Origin: Cunninghamia lanceolata
Taxonomy: Eukaryota > Streptophyta > Pinopsida > Cupressales > Cupressaceae
Length of the DNA stretch: 64,000 nucleotides
Direction: 5' to 3'
Assembly (NCBI GenBank): GCA_027924645.1
Contig: BSBN01000888.1
Coordinates: 15,941,001-16,005,000 of the forward strand
The position numbers and the translations under genes are program-made. Within the stretch, counting starts at the first letter, position 1. Each line of letters opens with the position of its first letter. Under the pieces are notes generated by a model. It was not told where the DNA came from, did no database searches, and saw only the letters and a program-made list of their open reading frames with translations. This document shows positions 1 to 11,154 of this stretch, piece by piece.

Positions 1-849
1 ATAGCCATACATGATTTACAATGTAAGAATGACTCTTAGTTTCATTGATCATACTACAGAGAACTTACAAGCTTTACAGATACAGTAAGGCAGCCAGACA
101 TTCCACGCGCACCTTACTGCAGACAAACAGGCGACCTCCTTCTTCTACTCTAAACTATGCTAAGCTATCCTGCTGTATTTTCCTAAAATCTCTGTGTGTA
201 GCCCCTGTTGTAAAGTATTACAGTGTAGAGAGGCACAATATATAACATTCTGATTGTCCTCACTACAGCAAAAAACCTAACTGAACCCCTAGTTCAAACC
301 TCTAGTTACAGCAATAAATGCAGGTGAACCAGTTCTCAAAAATATCTCAGAGCTGTGGTCAAATCTGGGCGAAATATTGCCCCTTCTGAGAAGTTCCAGC
401 AGCTGGGCAATAACTTCTGTCTGTCTTTTGCAATAATATCTTCAGCTGCGACCTTCCTCTTCACTTGAATGGCTTTGACTTTTGCATTTCATCTCTATCT
501 TCTTGCTCCTGAGATCTGATCTTCTGCCTCCATGAGGTCACTGTATTGACTTTCCAGCTGCTTCCTCAACTGCAAGCCTGCAAGACAAGACCAGCAATAA
601 GTTTCACATTTATCACAAAAAATAGCAGGAAACTAGAATAAGCGTTTAAATCCAAGTGACTGCGCAAGATCGCGGAAATCAGATCCAAAATCCGCTCAAA
701 ACGCGTGAAAAATGCGCCCAAGCTGCTTAAAATTGATGGGTCAACCATCGCTGACTGAAAAAATGTCAGAGGCGCCAAAAAAAACACTTAAAAACTCCAC
801 CGCTTCATTTCCCGCCCATCGGCATGATATTCGCAGTCGGTGCGTCAAA

Positions 850-2820
850 AAAAACAGGTTAGTCGATATACCTCATCATCATGATATTTCGGAAAATATG
901 ATGCTTTCCCTCCTGAAGGTTCAGATGAACGTCATCATGATATTTGACTTCTGCATATGGAGAAACGAACAACAACATCATCATCATATTTGAAGGAGAA
1001 TAGGAGGATGCGACTATAATCATGCTGCCGAGGAAAGGAAGATGATGGTGACGTCATCATGATATTCGGGCTTCATTGAGATGCTAAGGATGACGTCATC
1101 ATGATATTCGGTTAAGATCAGGGGGATATTTGATATCGGGTCACCTAAGGAGCATGATCAGGATGATGAAGTGAATATGATCCTTTCGCGGCCAAGGTAA
1201 CCCTCTCGAGAAAATTAGCATGATGAAGATCATCATCATATTTGGGGCGTATGTCGAACTGGGAAAAGGACGTCATCATCATGATAATCGGGAACCGGAT
1301 CGTGCTTGGAAAATATATCCTGCTCGAAGGAAAAATGATGATGATGACCATCAGGAGGATATTTGTTTTGTCGAACACAGAAGAAGACATCATCATGATA
1401 TTTGGGAACCGGATCGGGCTTGGAAAATATATCCTGCTCGAAGGAAAAATGATGATGATGACCATCAGGAGGATATTTGTTTTTTCGTTATTCAGATCGG
1501 GATGACGTCATCGTCATATTCAGAGCCTTCGCTAAACTTGAAACATGACGTTATCATGATATTTCGCCAACCGGATCATGTTTGAGAAAAATCCTGCCGA
1601 AGGGAAAATATGATGATCATGAGCATGATCAGGATAAAAATATGATGATGATGATCATCAGGATGTTCTCAAAAAGGTTGCATTTTCGGCAGGAGGACTT
1701 GGCGAAATATCGGGCGAACAAACAAGATCATGATGATCTTGACAATAAGGACAGGATAAAGAATGATGATGACGTCATCATCATATTCGCGCTAGGGTGA
1801 TATTGTAAAATATGATGATGCTGATCATCAGGATATTTACTTCTCATCGATTTATCATGATGACGTCATCATGATATTTTGTCTTCGAAGCACAAGGATA
1901 AGTTGGTCATCATGATATTTCGGCTAGGGGGATATTACAAAATATGATGATACTGTTTAAGAAATGCAATATCGAACCCTTCTTAATAGATAGGCTGATC
2001 ATCATGATGTTTCGGCAAACGGATATCAAGAGGATATAAAGATGATGATCCTCCTTCGAAATTATCATGATGATGTCTTCATTACTTAGCGAATTTCAGA
2101 GAATGTTCTGTGAAAGATCAGGATGATGATCAAGAAGCCGTCATCATCATATTTCGAAGTTCAGCAAATATCATGATGACGACCTTGCGAAAGGGAGACC
2201 AGGAGGATATGAAGTCGTCGTCATCATCATATTTCGAATGCCAGCAAATATCATGATGATGACCCTCCAATAGGTTTTGAACGTGCGCATGTAAATATGC
2301 CGAAGGTGATTTTGTTAAGTCAGGGTGATCCTATACCATCAGCATGATATTTTAAGATCAGGCGATGCAAGGATATCATGATGATGCTCGCGATACAAAG
2401 GCCGCTCGACGGGGGGAACTTACCTCGACTTAAAGTTAATGTCATCATGATAATTGGACCTCAGGATATTATCGGGGGGGGGGTTTAAATATGATGATGA
2501 TGATGCTCTTCAGCAAAACCGAGTTTATAACATGACCTTCCTAAAAGATATCATGATGCTGCATAATGCGAAGATCATGATGATGATGTCAACATGACTT
2601 AGAATAAAAAATGATGATCCTCCTGCGAATATCAGGTTTGACCAAGACTTTGACCGTGCATAACTTCCACATATGTTCGAATTTTCAAGTGAAGTTAAAG
2701 GCAAACCTGCATGAAATTTCAAGCTCTTTCAAAATATGAGGTCACAGAAACAAAATATGAACTTTGACAAACAGACCTCATGATGATGACCTACCCTATG
2801 CAATATCATGATGATGATGC
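850..2820. repeat. Dispersed ATCATGATATT / GATGATGATG motif array with TGACGTCA sites
   Basis: Dozens of variants of TCATCATGATATTTCGG and its complement are scattered through this part of the LTR at irregular spacing. Many run into the palindrome TGACGTCA or its core TGACG, for example near 1052, 1090, 1270, 1503, 1770 and 1862. TGACGTCA is the classic binding palindrome of bZIP factors (TGA/CREB type). Position within the U3-like part of the LTR suggests an enhancer array. Regulatory action is inference. Confidence 0.6.
1277..1486. repeat. Near-identical direct duplication, period 114 bp
   Basis: About 95 bases from 1277 recur from 1391 with roughly four mismatches. Both copies contain GGGAACCGGATCG and GGAGGATATTTG. 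They lie inside the motif array, so local duplication appears to have expanded the array. Confidence 0.85.
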
Positions 2821-2949
2821 ACCTAACCTTCATTTTTACCAGACCGCCAGGAAGCAGAAAAAACACAAGCAGAAGCAAAAAGCAAGACATCAGCAGGGGT
2901 CCTCGTTTTGCTAAGGAGCAAAATGGGGCGTGTTGTGAACATCACAACA

Positions 2950-3944
2950 ACTAGCAACCAAAACAAAACAATTAAATTCAGAGTGTTCAAGGAAACTAGG
3001 TGAAATGAACTCATAACTTCCAACTATCTTTTCCTGCAAATTACTATTCAGCTTGAGACTCAAAGTGTTCAATAAAGATGCATGAATTTCCATTTTCAGT
3101 TTAGTTGTGTGCATGTGATTAATTATCCTCATCTTGAAGATCGGTTGAACAAACCAGTGACTGACATTAGCCTACGTAGGTGAGGATATTCCCTCATAGC
3201 CGACCGGATAGAGCCTTGCTGCCAGCGAGCGTCCATAGCCCCGGCAAGGTTATCGTTACAATTCTCCTAAGTAGAGCCCCACTGCCAGCGAGCGTCCATA
3301 GCCCCGGTAGAGTTACTTAGATGGCTTAATCTGGATTTTCAGTATAATCCGCTTTATTTATTTATTTATTTATTTTTTGTTTTCTAATTTTGAAAGATCT
3401 CATAAGGTATAGCAATTTGTAACTTCATGATGATGCAAGGAGTGGACACTTGCTGAAATTAAGCTGAGAATTGTAATGGTAGCAAGGGTGACCTCTGATT
3501 TTTCACCTAATATCTACACTGGTAGGTTCAACAAACCCAAGGATTTTAGGTGTGTCATCGTGAGAAACCTGCTTCGAATTCTCAATCACATTTATTGAAT
3601 ACAAAACTTCAGAAGATGAACAACTCTCTACATTCATGACAGTGACAAGCTATGTGTAAATTGCAAATGGTTAACCTGAATATCCTAAATTATATACTGT
3701 TTTGAATGGTTGCTAGTTCTGCTCCCTAATACTCTACAGTAAAATAAAGATCCCTGCTGAGGAGACAACAAACAGACCAAGCAAACAGGCTGTACAAACA
3801 ACACAGCAAAAGAAAAAACTGTACAAACAGAAAGAAATAAAAAAAACAAAACAAACGAAAGACAAGCTATAAACAACTAACCTAAAAAAAGAAAAAAGCA
3901 AAAGAAGAACACAAAAAAAAAAAAAAAAACTAACAACTACCCCA
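2950..3944 (-). other. Element I 3' untranslated interior
   Basis: This noncoding stretch lies between the gag-protease stop and the 3' LTR. It contains two copies of CTGCCAGCGAGCGTCCATAG (3219 and 3282), a TTTA-type run near 3355-3376, and A-rich DNA at 3830-3930. No convincing purine tract abuts the LTR at 2950. Confidence 0.6.
3219..3307. repeat. Two-copy 26-bp repeat, period 63 bp
   Basis: The same 26 bases occur at 3219-3244 and 3282-3307, each followed by a similar AGAG/AAGG-GTTA context. The segment is GC-rich compared with its surroundings. Function unknown. Confidence 0.8.
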
Positions 3945-6900
3945 TCAGACTATATACCAGCCTCTCCAAGGCAAACTGAAACCCAGGAAAAAAGACCCAA
4001 GAACACCCCTACTTGCATATTTCTTTAGGTTGTGCAGGAGTAACAGGGTACTGGTGATGGTTCTCATCCTAGCAGATTTATCTTTGAATTCTGAAAAAAA
4101 ATCTGATATTCTAGATTCATTGTGTTTATCAGAATAGCTCTTAACTAGTAACTGAGGCTGCTCATCAGGTTTATGATTAATCCATATGCATGTCTTATCT
4201 CTTGAATTTCCATAATCAAAATAGCATTTATCATTGTTTACTAAGGAAAGGAAAGAGACAACCTGATGTGCCTTTAGCTCTGTGGAACACACTTGTTTAT
4301 TAGTAGCTGGCTCTTCATCTAGCTCTGCATTTTCATTGCCCAGCTCTATGTCTAGTCCTTTTTCAAGTTGAAAGATGAATGACTCTAGATGTATCATTTC
4401 TTCATCTTCATCCAGCTTTGTTCCTTCATTCTGGATGTTCAGTTTATCCTCAAATTTAGCACATCTCTCAATGTTCTCATTAGTTTCCTGCACATCAGCA
4501 CTTAAGTAAGTATCTTCATCATCATAATCTGACATACAGAAATTAATCATTTCTAAATCACTTGAGAGTAAAAGTGGGATGACATCTTTTGATTGATAGG
4601 AATACTCCCCTGTTTTATTTTCAACATGGTATGGGGGTGATGTCTGATTGTGCACAGCAGCTACATGATCCTCTGTACCCTCTTCTTTCAAAAATTGTTC
4701 ATCAGATGACCCACAGTTATCGTCCAGTGTGGAGTCTGCTTCTATTAACCTGCAACGATCATCACATGATTCCTGGAGAGAGATCTTATTATCCTTTATT
4801 CCTAGCATTGGTTCCATCTTTGTATCCTCTGCACATTTAACAACCGCCGCTGCTGCATCCTTCTGTCGCTCAATAATCTCCTCAATTCCTTGCCAACTTT
4901 CAGCCTTATACACATATTGGACTGGGAAATTGTATGTAACGCACTCTTCCACCTCTTGTCTAATGTCATGACCAAATCTGTCTATTGCATTGTTTTCCTC
5001 ATCCGAAGAATTTCCGTCAGACTCAATGAATAGTGCTGTTCTATTGCTGACACACTTCTTTCTACTGTTTAACATCATAACCTCCTCAATCTGCGTCCCA
5101 TTGTTGGTAACTCTATAGACACCTGGCTCAACAGCAGCATATAATATTTCATTGGTTCGATTATACTCTGTTATCATATGTTTCATTCTGGGCTCTGCCC
5201 CTATTCTGATCTGGTTTGGGATGCCTCTCCATGGTAACCACATGTGTGAAAAGTCAGTAGCCATATACCCGTTTAATGTCTTGGACCAATCCCTACTCAG
5301 CAACATTCCATAATTTACGGGTATATCCACTACTTGGATGTCAATGATTTGGCTCACCCTAGGGTCTGAAGCTAACTGCACCTGTATGTTCATGAGTTCT
5401 CCTATCACACTAACCTCGGTCTTATCTAATTGTGTGACAACCTTGGCAGATTTGGTGGGAGTCAGCCCGAGAGTTTTACATATTCCTAAGGGCATTACGT
5501 TGGCTGAAGCACCAGAATCTACCATGCAATTGTGTATATTCTTCCCACACAACCTAACAGTTAACAAGAAAGGTTGAGTATCCCTCTTATCCGCATGTAT
5601 TACTACATTTGTGTTGGAAGGCTGCTCAACTTTCTTACCTTTCTCCTTAGGTGGTGAATCACTACTAGGAACAGTTATATCAGCAGACACCATGTTTGTT
5701 ATGGATGTATCCAGGGATTTTAAAAAAGCATTTCTGATCCCTGGGGTCTTCAATAATTCATTTAGAGGTATGCTGACCTTCATTTTCTTTATTTCCTCTG
5801 ACAAGTAATTCATTAGTCTTGTTGTCTCTACTGCTTCTGTCTTACTTGTTTGATCCTTTTGCACTGCTGTTCCGTTATTTGTGTGCTGACTAGCTTTAAG
5901 TATGGCAGGATTGTTGCTAGCATTCTGATCTGGGGGTGTATTGATGTTATTCGGAGGAGTGGAAGTGGTGAAAGGTCCTCCCGGCCTAGGGTTGTTCCTC
6001 AAATGGTAGGTGTGGCTTTTATTTGTCTGTTGAAAGGCCTGCACCTCCTCTGTTTCATTTAATATCTCGTTTTCAGATTCAAAAGGAAACTGAAAAGCAT
6101 TTAACACAAAGGCTGATTCGGGATAAAGACTTTCACAATAGTATGGTTCATCCTCTAGCAATTCATCCTCCCTCTCTTCTGCAGTTGCAAAGGTAAACGT
6201 TTCTAAGACTAATGCTGTGTCATATTCTGAGGGTACTACCTCATTACCCTTAGGAATGAGAAATTCTGAGGTAGGAGGCTGTACATCTACGTTGAAGATA
6301 CTAGCTGCCAAGTGGAACTGTGGACAGTCATGCTCAGCATGGGCATTAGTATTGTGAAATCTGCACCAATTTTTGGGTGCTATATTGGCCATTTGTATGT
6401 TAGTTATTTTTTTTGCACCATGATTATCCATATTCTCGAAAGGAGAAGCCAGAGTACCGTTGTTGGGCCCAGTGTTCCATGTCTTGGGTGGCCTAGGTTG
6501 ATTCTGGTTCTTGTTATTATTGCCCCAGGTCCTATTATCTATCACTGGCCCCCTATTTTGCATTGGTTGCCCCTGACTGGGGCCTTGATGCTGATTGTAG
6601 TTTTGGTTCTGATTGTACTGCTGGTTCTGGTTGAGACTATAATTCTGATTTTGGCCTTGGTTGTGACCTTGAGGTGGATTGTAGTTTTGGTTGCTTCTGC
6701 CATAGAGATTCTCATTTCTTAGCTGTGTCACTTCGGTTGTTAATCTCTTCAGATGTGCAGTAATTTCTTTGATGTCTTCCCTATCATCTTGTGCTTTTGC
6801 CACAGTTACATCCCTAGGAAGTTGGAAGAAAGGCTGACCATTATTTTGACTGTTATTGGAAGTACTAGCCGTGTAAGGAGTTATAGCCTGGATTGGAGTA

Positions 6901-7871
6901 GGATTATACACAGGTGTGTAAGAAGGAACCGGATTTATTAGTGGAGCATGCTGCACAGGGACTCCATTCCATGGGTGTGCCTGATTCTGCACCCCAAAAT
7001 TTCCTCCAAATGGACTGTAGGCTGTATGTCTCATTTCTTGGTTCACTGAGGCTGCCTCTTTATAGGCTTTGGATACTGAATCTATGTCAGGTTTCCTTTT
7101 GACAAACATGGCAGTTAAAGGATCCAAAGCAGCATAGTACATAGCCAACAAGGGAGCATCAGCTATGGTATAAGGGGCTGCTAGCCTAGAATAGGCCTTT
7201 TGGAATCTGTCATTGAAATTATCAATTAACTCTCCCTCACCTCGTTTTATAGCAGCCAACTTATGATACAAAGCACAAGGGTCAATGGGTCCTCTAAATC
7301 TAGACAGAAATGCTTCTTCCATAAGTGCCCAGGAAGAAATGTAACTATTGGGTAAGTTTACATACCAGCTAGAGGCCTGCTCATTAAAGGTGTAAGGAAA
7401 CAACCTACACACAACATCCTCGTGCTCTAACATAGCCCTAAAACATGCTTCCTTAAATATTCTAATATGATCTTCTGGGTCTTGATGCAACTGGTATTTG
7501 GGACATATCTTTTCCGGATTTTTTGGCATGTCATGATAATCATTGAAGAATATGGGAGAATTGACATCGAAATAAGCCATTGCAGGTGTTTGAGCTTGAC
7601 TTGAACTTGCAGAAATACCTGGATTGATTGGTGGATTAGGATTTAGAGGAGGATTGAGACCTCCAGAAGTGCCTGAACCAAGATTTAAAGATCTGAACAG
7701 TGATCTATCAGGACTTACAATACTACGGATGTTAAAAGGTGACCCAGGAGGTGTTCCAGATGAACTTCCTGCTTGCGATATCTTTGGATTCCAAATTAAA
7801 GGGCTTTTACTTCGCCTTGTATCAGGTAGTTGCACAAATATATCTCCTGAACTGGACCTAGACCTAGTCAC
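3945..7871 (-). CDS. Gag-protease polyprotein with acidic C-terminal extension (1308 aa)
   Basis: This is the only long intact ORF in the window. An N-terminal Ser/Pro-rich stretch precedes a retrotransposon Gag domain at about residues 97-290 (HQDPEDHIRIFKEACF, then SSWYVNLP). Residues 385-457 are very rich in Gln and Asn. Next comes a zinc-knuckle-like C-x2-H-x4-H-x4-C motif at C503-C516, in place of the usual CCHC. A retropepsin follows, with catalytic VDSGAS at D785. Residues of about 890-1308 form an extension with acidic clusters (YDDEDTY, KLDEDEEM) that matches no pol domain I know, and the ORF stops before any reverse transcriptase. In an autonomous element RT would follow here. The protein would form the particle and mature itself; copying must depend on another element. 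The start is the first Met after the primer site, about 46 nt beyond it. What the extension does is unknown. Confidence 0.85.
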   Translation of the reverse strand: MTRSRSSSGDIFVQLPDTRRSKSPLIWNPKISQAGSSSGTPPGSPFNIRSIVSPDRSLFRSLNLGSGTSGGLNPPLNPNPPINPGISASSSQAQTPAMAYFDVNSPIFFNDYHDMPKNPEKICPKYQLHQDPEDHIRIFKEACFRAMLEHEDVVCRLFPYTFNEQASSWYVNLPNSYISSWALMEEAFLSRFRGPIDPCALYHKLAAIKRGEGELIDNFNDRFQKAYSRLAAPYTIADAPLLAMYYAALDPLTAMFVKRKPDIDSVSKAYKEAASVNQEMRHTAYSPFGGNFGVQNQAHPWNGVPVQHAPLINPVPSYTPVYNPTPIQAITPYTASTSNNSQNNGQPFFQLPRDVTVAKAQDDREDIKEITAHLKRLTTEVTQLRNENLYGRSNQNYNPPQGHNQGQNQNYSLNQNQQYNQNQNYNQHQGPSQGQPMQNRGPVIDNRTWGNNNKNQNQPRPPKTWNTGPNNGTLASPFENMDNHGAKKITNIQMANIAPKNWCRFHNTNAHAEHDCPQFHLAASIFNVDVQPPTSEFLIPKGNEVVPSEYDTALVLETFTFATAEEREDELLEDEPYYCESLYPESAFVLNAFQFPFESENEILNETEEVQAFQQTNKSHTYHLRNNPRPGGPFTTSTPPNNINTPPDQNASNNPAILKASQHTNNGTAVQKDQTSKTEAVETTRLMNYLSEEIKKMKVSIPLNELLKTPGIRNAFLKSLDTSITNMVSADITVPSSDSPPKEKGKKVEQPSNTNVVIHADKRDTQPFLLTVRLCGKNIHNCMVDSGASANVMPLGICKTLGLTPTKSAKVVTQLDKTEVSVIGELMNIQVQLASDPRVSQIIDIQVVDIPVNYGMLLSRDWSKTLNGYMATDFSHMWLPWRGIPNQIRIGAEPRMKHMITEYNRTNEILYAAVEPGVYRVTNNGTQIEEVMMLNSRKKCVSNRTALFIESDGNSSDEENNAIDRFGHDIRQEVEECVTYNFPVQYVYKAESWQGIEEIIERQKDAAAAVVKCAEDTKMEPMLGIKDNKISLQESCDDRCRLIEADSTLDDNCGSSDEQFLKEEGTEDHVAAVHNQTSPPYHVENKTGEYSYQSKDVIPLLLSSDLEMINFCMSDYDDEDTYLSADVQETNENIERCAKFEDKLNIQNEGTKLDEDEEMIHLESFIFQLEKGLDIELGNENAELDEEPATNKQVCSTELKAHQVVSFLSLVNNDKCYFDYGNSRDKTCIWINHKPDEQPQLLVKSYSDKHNESRISDFFSEFKDKSARMRTITSTLLLLHNLKKYASRGVLGSFFLGFSLPWRGWYIV

Positions 7872-7917
7872 TCTGTTACTGTCGTTAGCCAGTTTGAAAT
7901 GAAACCTAACTCAGGCA

Positions 7918-7936
7918 GGCCCTCCTTCTAGCGCCA
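7918..7936 (-). other. Element I primer-binding site
   Basis: On the minus strand, TGGCGCTAGAAGGAGGG follows the 5' LTR end after six bases. The TGG start fits the CCA end of a tRNA. The sequence is of the type seen in Tat-like elements and is not the initiator-Met site. The exact tRNA is not assigned. Confidence 0.65.
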
Positions 7937-7942
7937 GAAAAC

Positions 7943-9936
7943 TGTTGATGACTGTTTTGATGCAATCATAACAATAAGTTAAAATTCACATGACATGAAC
8001 TGAAACTATACTTGAAAGACAAGAAGGAATCATTTGGTGATTCAACTAATCCCAAGTCTACAATGGTTCGGTTGGTCAAGTTCAGTTGGTCAATGTGAAG
8101 CTGCAATGTTCAAGGGGCCTTACGTAGTTTAGGTTTGTTTTGTGGTTTACTGGCCTAAGAATATGCAAAAAGGTCATGAGGTATGTCAATGCTTTTCATT
8201 CCTTTGCATAAGAGTGATACTGTGCTGCAAGTTTCAGATGTTTTTCTTTGATTTATGCAGCTTCCTTCTTCATGTACTTATGAAAACTGTCTACTTAGAC
8301 TCTGTTATGCATGCTTCTTCAGATTTGAGACAATTTCCTTTAGATTTCTGCGTTTTTAGCTAGATAATTCAGATGGGTTGGGAAAAGTTAGAGAGATCTA
8401 ATCTATACTTCATCTAATCTACCGAAGGATCTAAGTGTTTCTGTTATCCACTATGTAAATACCACAGTAGTTTGATCAAATCCACAGTAAAAACCTTAAA
8501 TGTAAGTCCTGAGCATTTTCACAAACATACATTTAAAATTGCAAGCTCTCAAAGAAGATATTTCAAAACACAAAGAAGAGCAGGAGAACACTCAGAAGAT
8601 AGATGCAGAACTCCAGATTCTATTGCATTAGAAACGAATAGCCATACATGATTTACAATGTAAGAATGACTCTTAGTTTCATTGATCATACTACAGAGAA
8701 CTTACAAGCTTTACAGATACAGTAAGGCAGCCAGACATTCCACGCGCACCTTACTGCAGACAAACAGGCGACCTCCTTCTTCTACTCTAAACTATGCTAA
8801 GCTATCCTGCTGTATTTTCCTAAAATCTCTGTGTGTAGCCCCTGTTGTAAAGTATTACAGTGTAGAGAGGCACAATATATAACATTCTGATTGTCCTCAC
8901 TACAGCAAAAAACCTAACTGAACCCCTGGTTCAAACCTCTAGTTACAGCAATAAATGCAGGTGAACCAGTTCTCAAAAATATCTCAGAGCTGTGGTCAAA
9001 TCTGGGTGAAATATTGCCCCTTCTGAGAAGTTCCAGCAGCTGGGCAATAACTTCTGTCTGTCTTTTGCAATAATATCTTCAGCTGCGACCTTGCGACCTT
9101 GCAATAATATCTTTTGCAATAATATCATCATCATATTTCGAAGTTCAGCAAATATCATGATGACGACCTTGCGAAAGGGAGACCAGGAGGATATGAAGTC
9201 GTCGTCATCATCATATTTCGAATGCCAGCAAATATCATGATGATGACCCTCCAATAGGTTTTGAACGTGCGCATGTAAATATGCCGAAGGTGATTTTGTT
9301 AAGTCAGGGTGATCCTATACCATCAGCATGATATTTTAAGATCAGGCGATGCAAGGATATCATGATGATGCTCACGATACAAAGGCCGCTCGACGGGGGG
9401 AACTTACCTCGACTTAAAGTTAATGTCATCATGATAATTGGACCTCAGGATATTATCGGGGGGGGGGGGGTTTAAATATGATGATGATGATGCTCTTCAG
9501 CAAAACCGAGTTTATAACATGACCTTCCTAAAAGATATCATGATGCTGCATAATGTGAAGATCATGATGATGATGTCAACATGACTTAGAATAAAAAATG
9601 ATGATCCTCCTGTGAATATCAGGTTTGACCAAGACTTTGACCGTGCATAACTTCCACATATGTTCGAATTTTCAAGTGAAGTAAAAGGCAAACCTGCATG
9701 AAATTTCAAGCTCTTTCAAAATATGAGGTCACAGAAACAAAATATGAACTTTGACAAACAGACCTCATGATGATGACCTACCCTATGCAATATCATGATG
9801 ATGATGCACCTGACCTTCATTTTTACCAGACCGCCAGGAAGCAGAAAAAACACAAGCAGAAGCAAAAAGCAAGACATCAGCAGGGGTCCTCGTTTTGCTA
9901 AGGAGCAAAATGGGGCGTGTTGTGAACATCACAACA
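7943..9936 (-). repeat. Element I 5' LTR (right copy, 1994 bp, internally deleted)
   Basis: It runs from TGTTG at 7943 to CAACA at 9936. Compared with the left copy it lacks about 1.7 kb. The join at about 9085-9128 carries repeated fragments of the neighbouring sequence (GCGACCTT twice, and GCAATAATATC several times). A G homopolymer lies near 9459-9470. Confidence 0.88.
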
Positions 9937-11149
9937 AGAACAAACCCATCCTTCGTGCTTCCATTGTCCATCATTCCCAAAATATCTCGCATATCTCAAA
10001 ATAATATTCCATGCCTCTAACATACACCTAGTTATCCTCATCCATTTGTAACCTTGTTCTCTTTAGTGGTTTTTCATAGACATCATGTCATCACACTACC
10101 ATTTCGCCATACCAATACCATCCCCACCATCGTTTGCATACCATGATATAGCCTGAAAACTGACATTCTTATCTTCTAAACCAAACTTCATCCAATCATG
10201 TGAACCAACCCCTATCCTTACATCATCAAGTCTCCCAAAACTACATATCATCACCACTTGCATTGTAATGTTCCTTGATCCCATGGATACAGGGTATGTA
10301 GGTAGTCTGGAACATGAAGGAAGTATCCTATATGTAGGTACATACAATGCACCCATCCAACCCGTTTGGATGGTCCCACTTTCCTAAGCTTGTTTATTGC
10401 ACTTGATCTACAAATTATACACTTACTAGGCATCCTATCAAAGTATAATGCTTTCACAAAAAATCTTTCACCAATAGATTGGATTTTCCATCACTAGCAA
10501 TGTGTGTCTCCCTGCCTATCCTTAGTTTATCTTAATCCTTCATTGATTGTTCTCCTAGGATGCATCCTTCCTACAATGGGAAAAATCATCAATCCTCCAT
10601 CCATCCTTTGCCAAGAGATATAATGGTTGTGTGTTCTAGGTCAGTCAGTCTTTTGGTTTTTGATTTTTATCTTGTGCATCATTTTTGGGTTATTTCAAAG
10701 TTGTCAAGTGATCTCATTATATCATGGCATGTGGTGAAAAATCCAAAATGGGGCATAGTCATTGCTTTCATATGTCATGCTTGTGGGAAGTTCTCATTAC
10801 TCCATCTTTGTATTCATATCTTGTGAATTGTAGGGTCAGTTCTAGCATATCATCCTCCTTTTGCATCTAAGGTTCCTCATACCTTTGGTGTACTAAGGGT
10901 TTATGCCTCAAATCCCCCTTGTTCATCTAGACAAGCTTATACTATTATGGGCATGCATGAGTTCATCTTATTATTTGCATTTTTAAGTCCTATACATGGA
11001 TGCCTTGCCACCTTGGTTCCACATACCTTGGTGCATAAAATCATACGCTATATCAACAATAGCACTTATTTTTTATTGGTAGAATTTCTTAATATGATAT
11101 CATCCCATTTGTCCTACATATTTACATCTACCCTCATCACCTTGTCCCA
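9937..11149. other. Spacer between element I and the nest; no gene seen
   Basis: All six frames are short and broken, and no domain, LTR pair or RNA gene was recognised. The sequence is T/C-rich on the plus strand and continues, in terms of insertion, at 43282 on the far side of the nest. Confidence 0.5.
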
Positions 11150-11154
11150 CTACT
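11150..11154. other. Target site duplication CTACT, left copy
   Basis: CTACT directly precedes the left LTR and recurs at 43277-43281 directly after the right LTR, 32 kb away. This proves that the two LTRs bracket one insertion. Confidence 0.9.

Larger units (their letters stand above)
1..2949 (-). repeat. Element I 3' LTR (left copy, incomplete)
   Basis: Positions 1-455 match 8638-9092, and 2141-2949 match about 9124-9936. The LTR ends CAACA at 2949. Positions 456-2140 (about 1.7 kb) have no counterpart in the right LTR. The stretch holds no gene; short ORFs here repeat identically in the other LTR or follow the motif array. Confidence 0.88.
1..9936 (-). mobile_element. Element I: gag-protease-only LTR retrotransposon, partial at the left window edge
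   Basis: Two long direct repeats (1-2949 and 7943-9936) flank a 5-kb interior. The right LTR starts TGTTG and ends CAACA, as expected for LTR ends, and a primer-binding site lies just inside it, so the element is transcribed right to left. The interior holds one long ORF with Gag and retropepsin domains. There is no reverse transcriptase, RNase H or integrase, and no room for them, so the element is non-autonomous. The left LTR begins about 695 bases before the window, judged by alignment with the right copy; the target duplication therefore cannot be checked. The LTRs differ at only about 8 places over some 1.26 kb aligned by eye, several at CpG, so insertion was recent. The protease resembles that of Tat-type Ty3/gypsy elements. 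Confidence 0.85.

Noticed and set aside
45..245. 66-residue plus-strand ORF, identical at 8682-8882
   Set aside because: Its identity is explained by the two LTRs of element I. It has no domain and lies opposite the transcribed strand.
1261..1500. Possible CRISPR-like array in the regular ATCATGATATT spacing
   Set aside because: The repeats are degenerate, unevenly spaced and in both directions, and the sequence is plant nuclear. They are LTR motifs.
1145..1800. Overlapping ORFs with HHHD, DDDD and MMM runs on both strands
   Set aside because: They translate the ATGATGATG/CATCATCAT motif array in several frames at once; no frame is favoured.
6312..6722. Plus-strand ORF encoding a very hydrophobic, membrane-like protein
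   Set aside because: It is the antisense of the Gln/Asn-rich part of the element I Gag. The hydrophobicity follows from complementing CAA and AAT codons. The same applies to 36806-37162.
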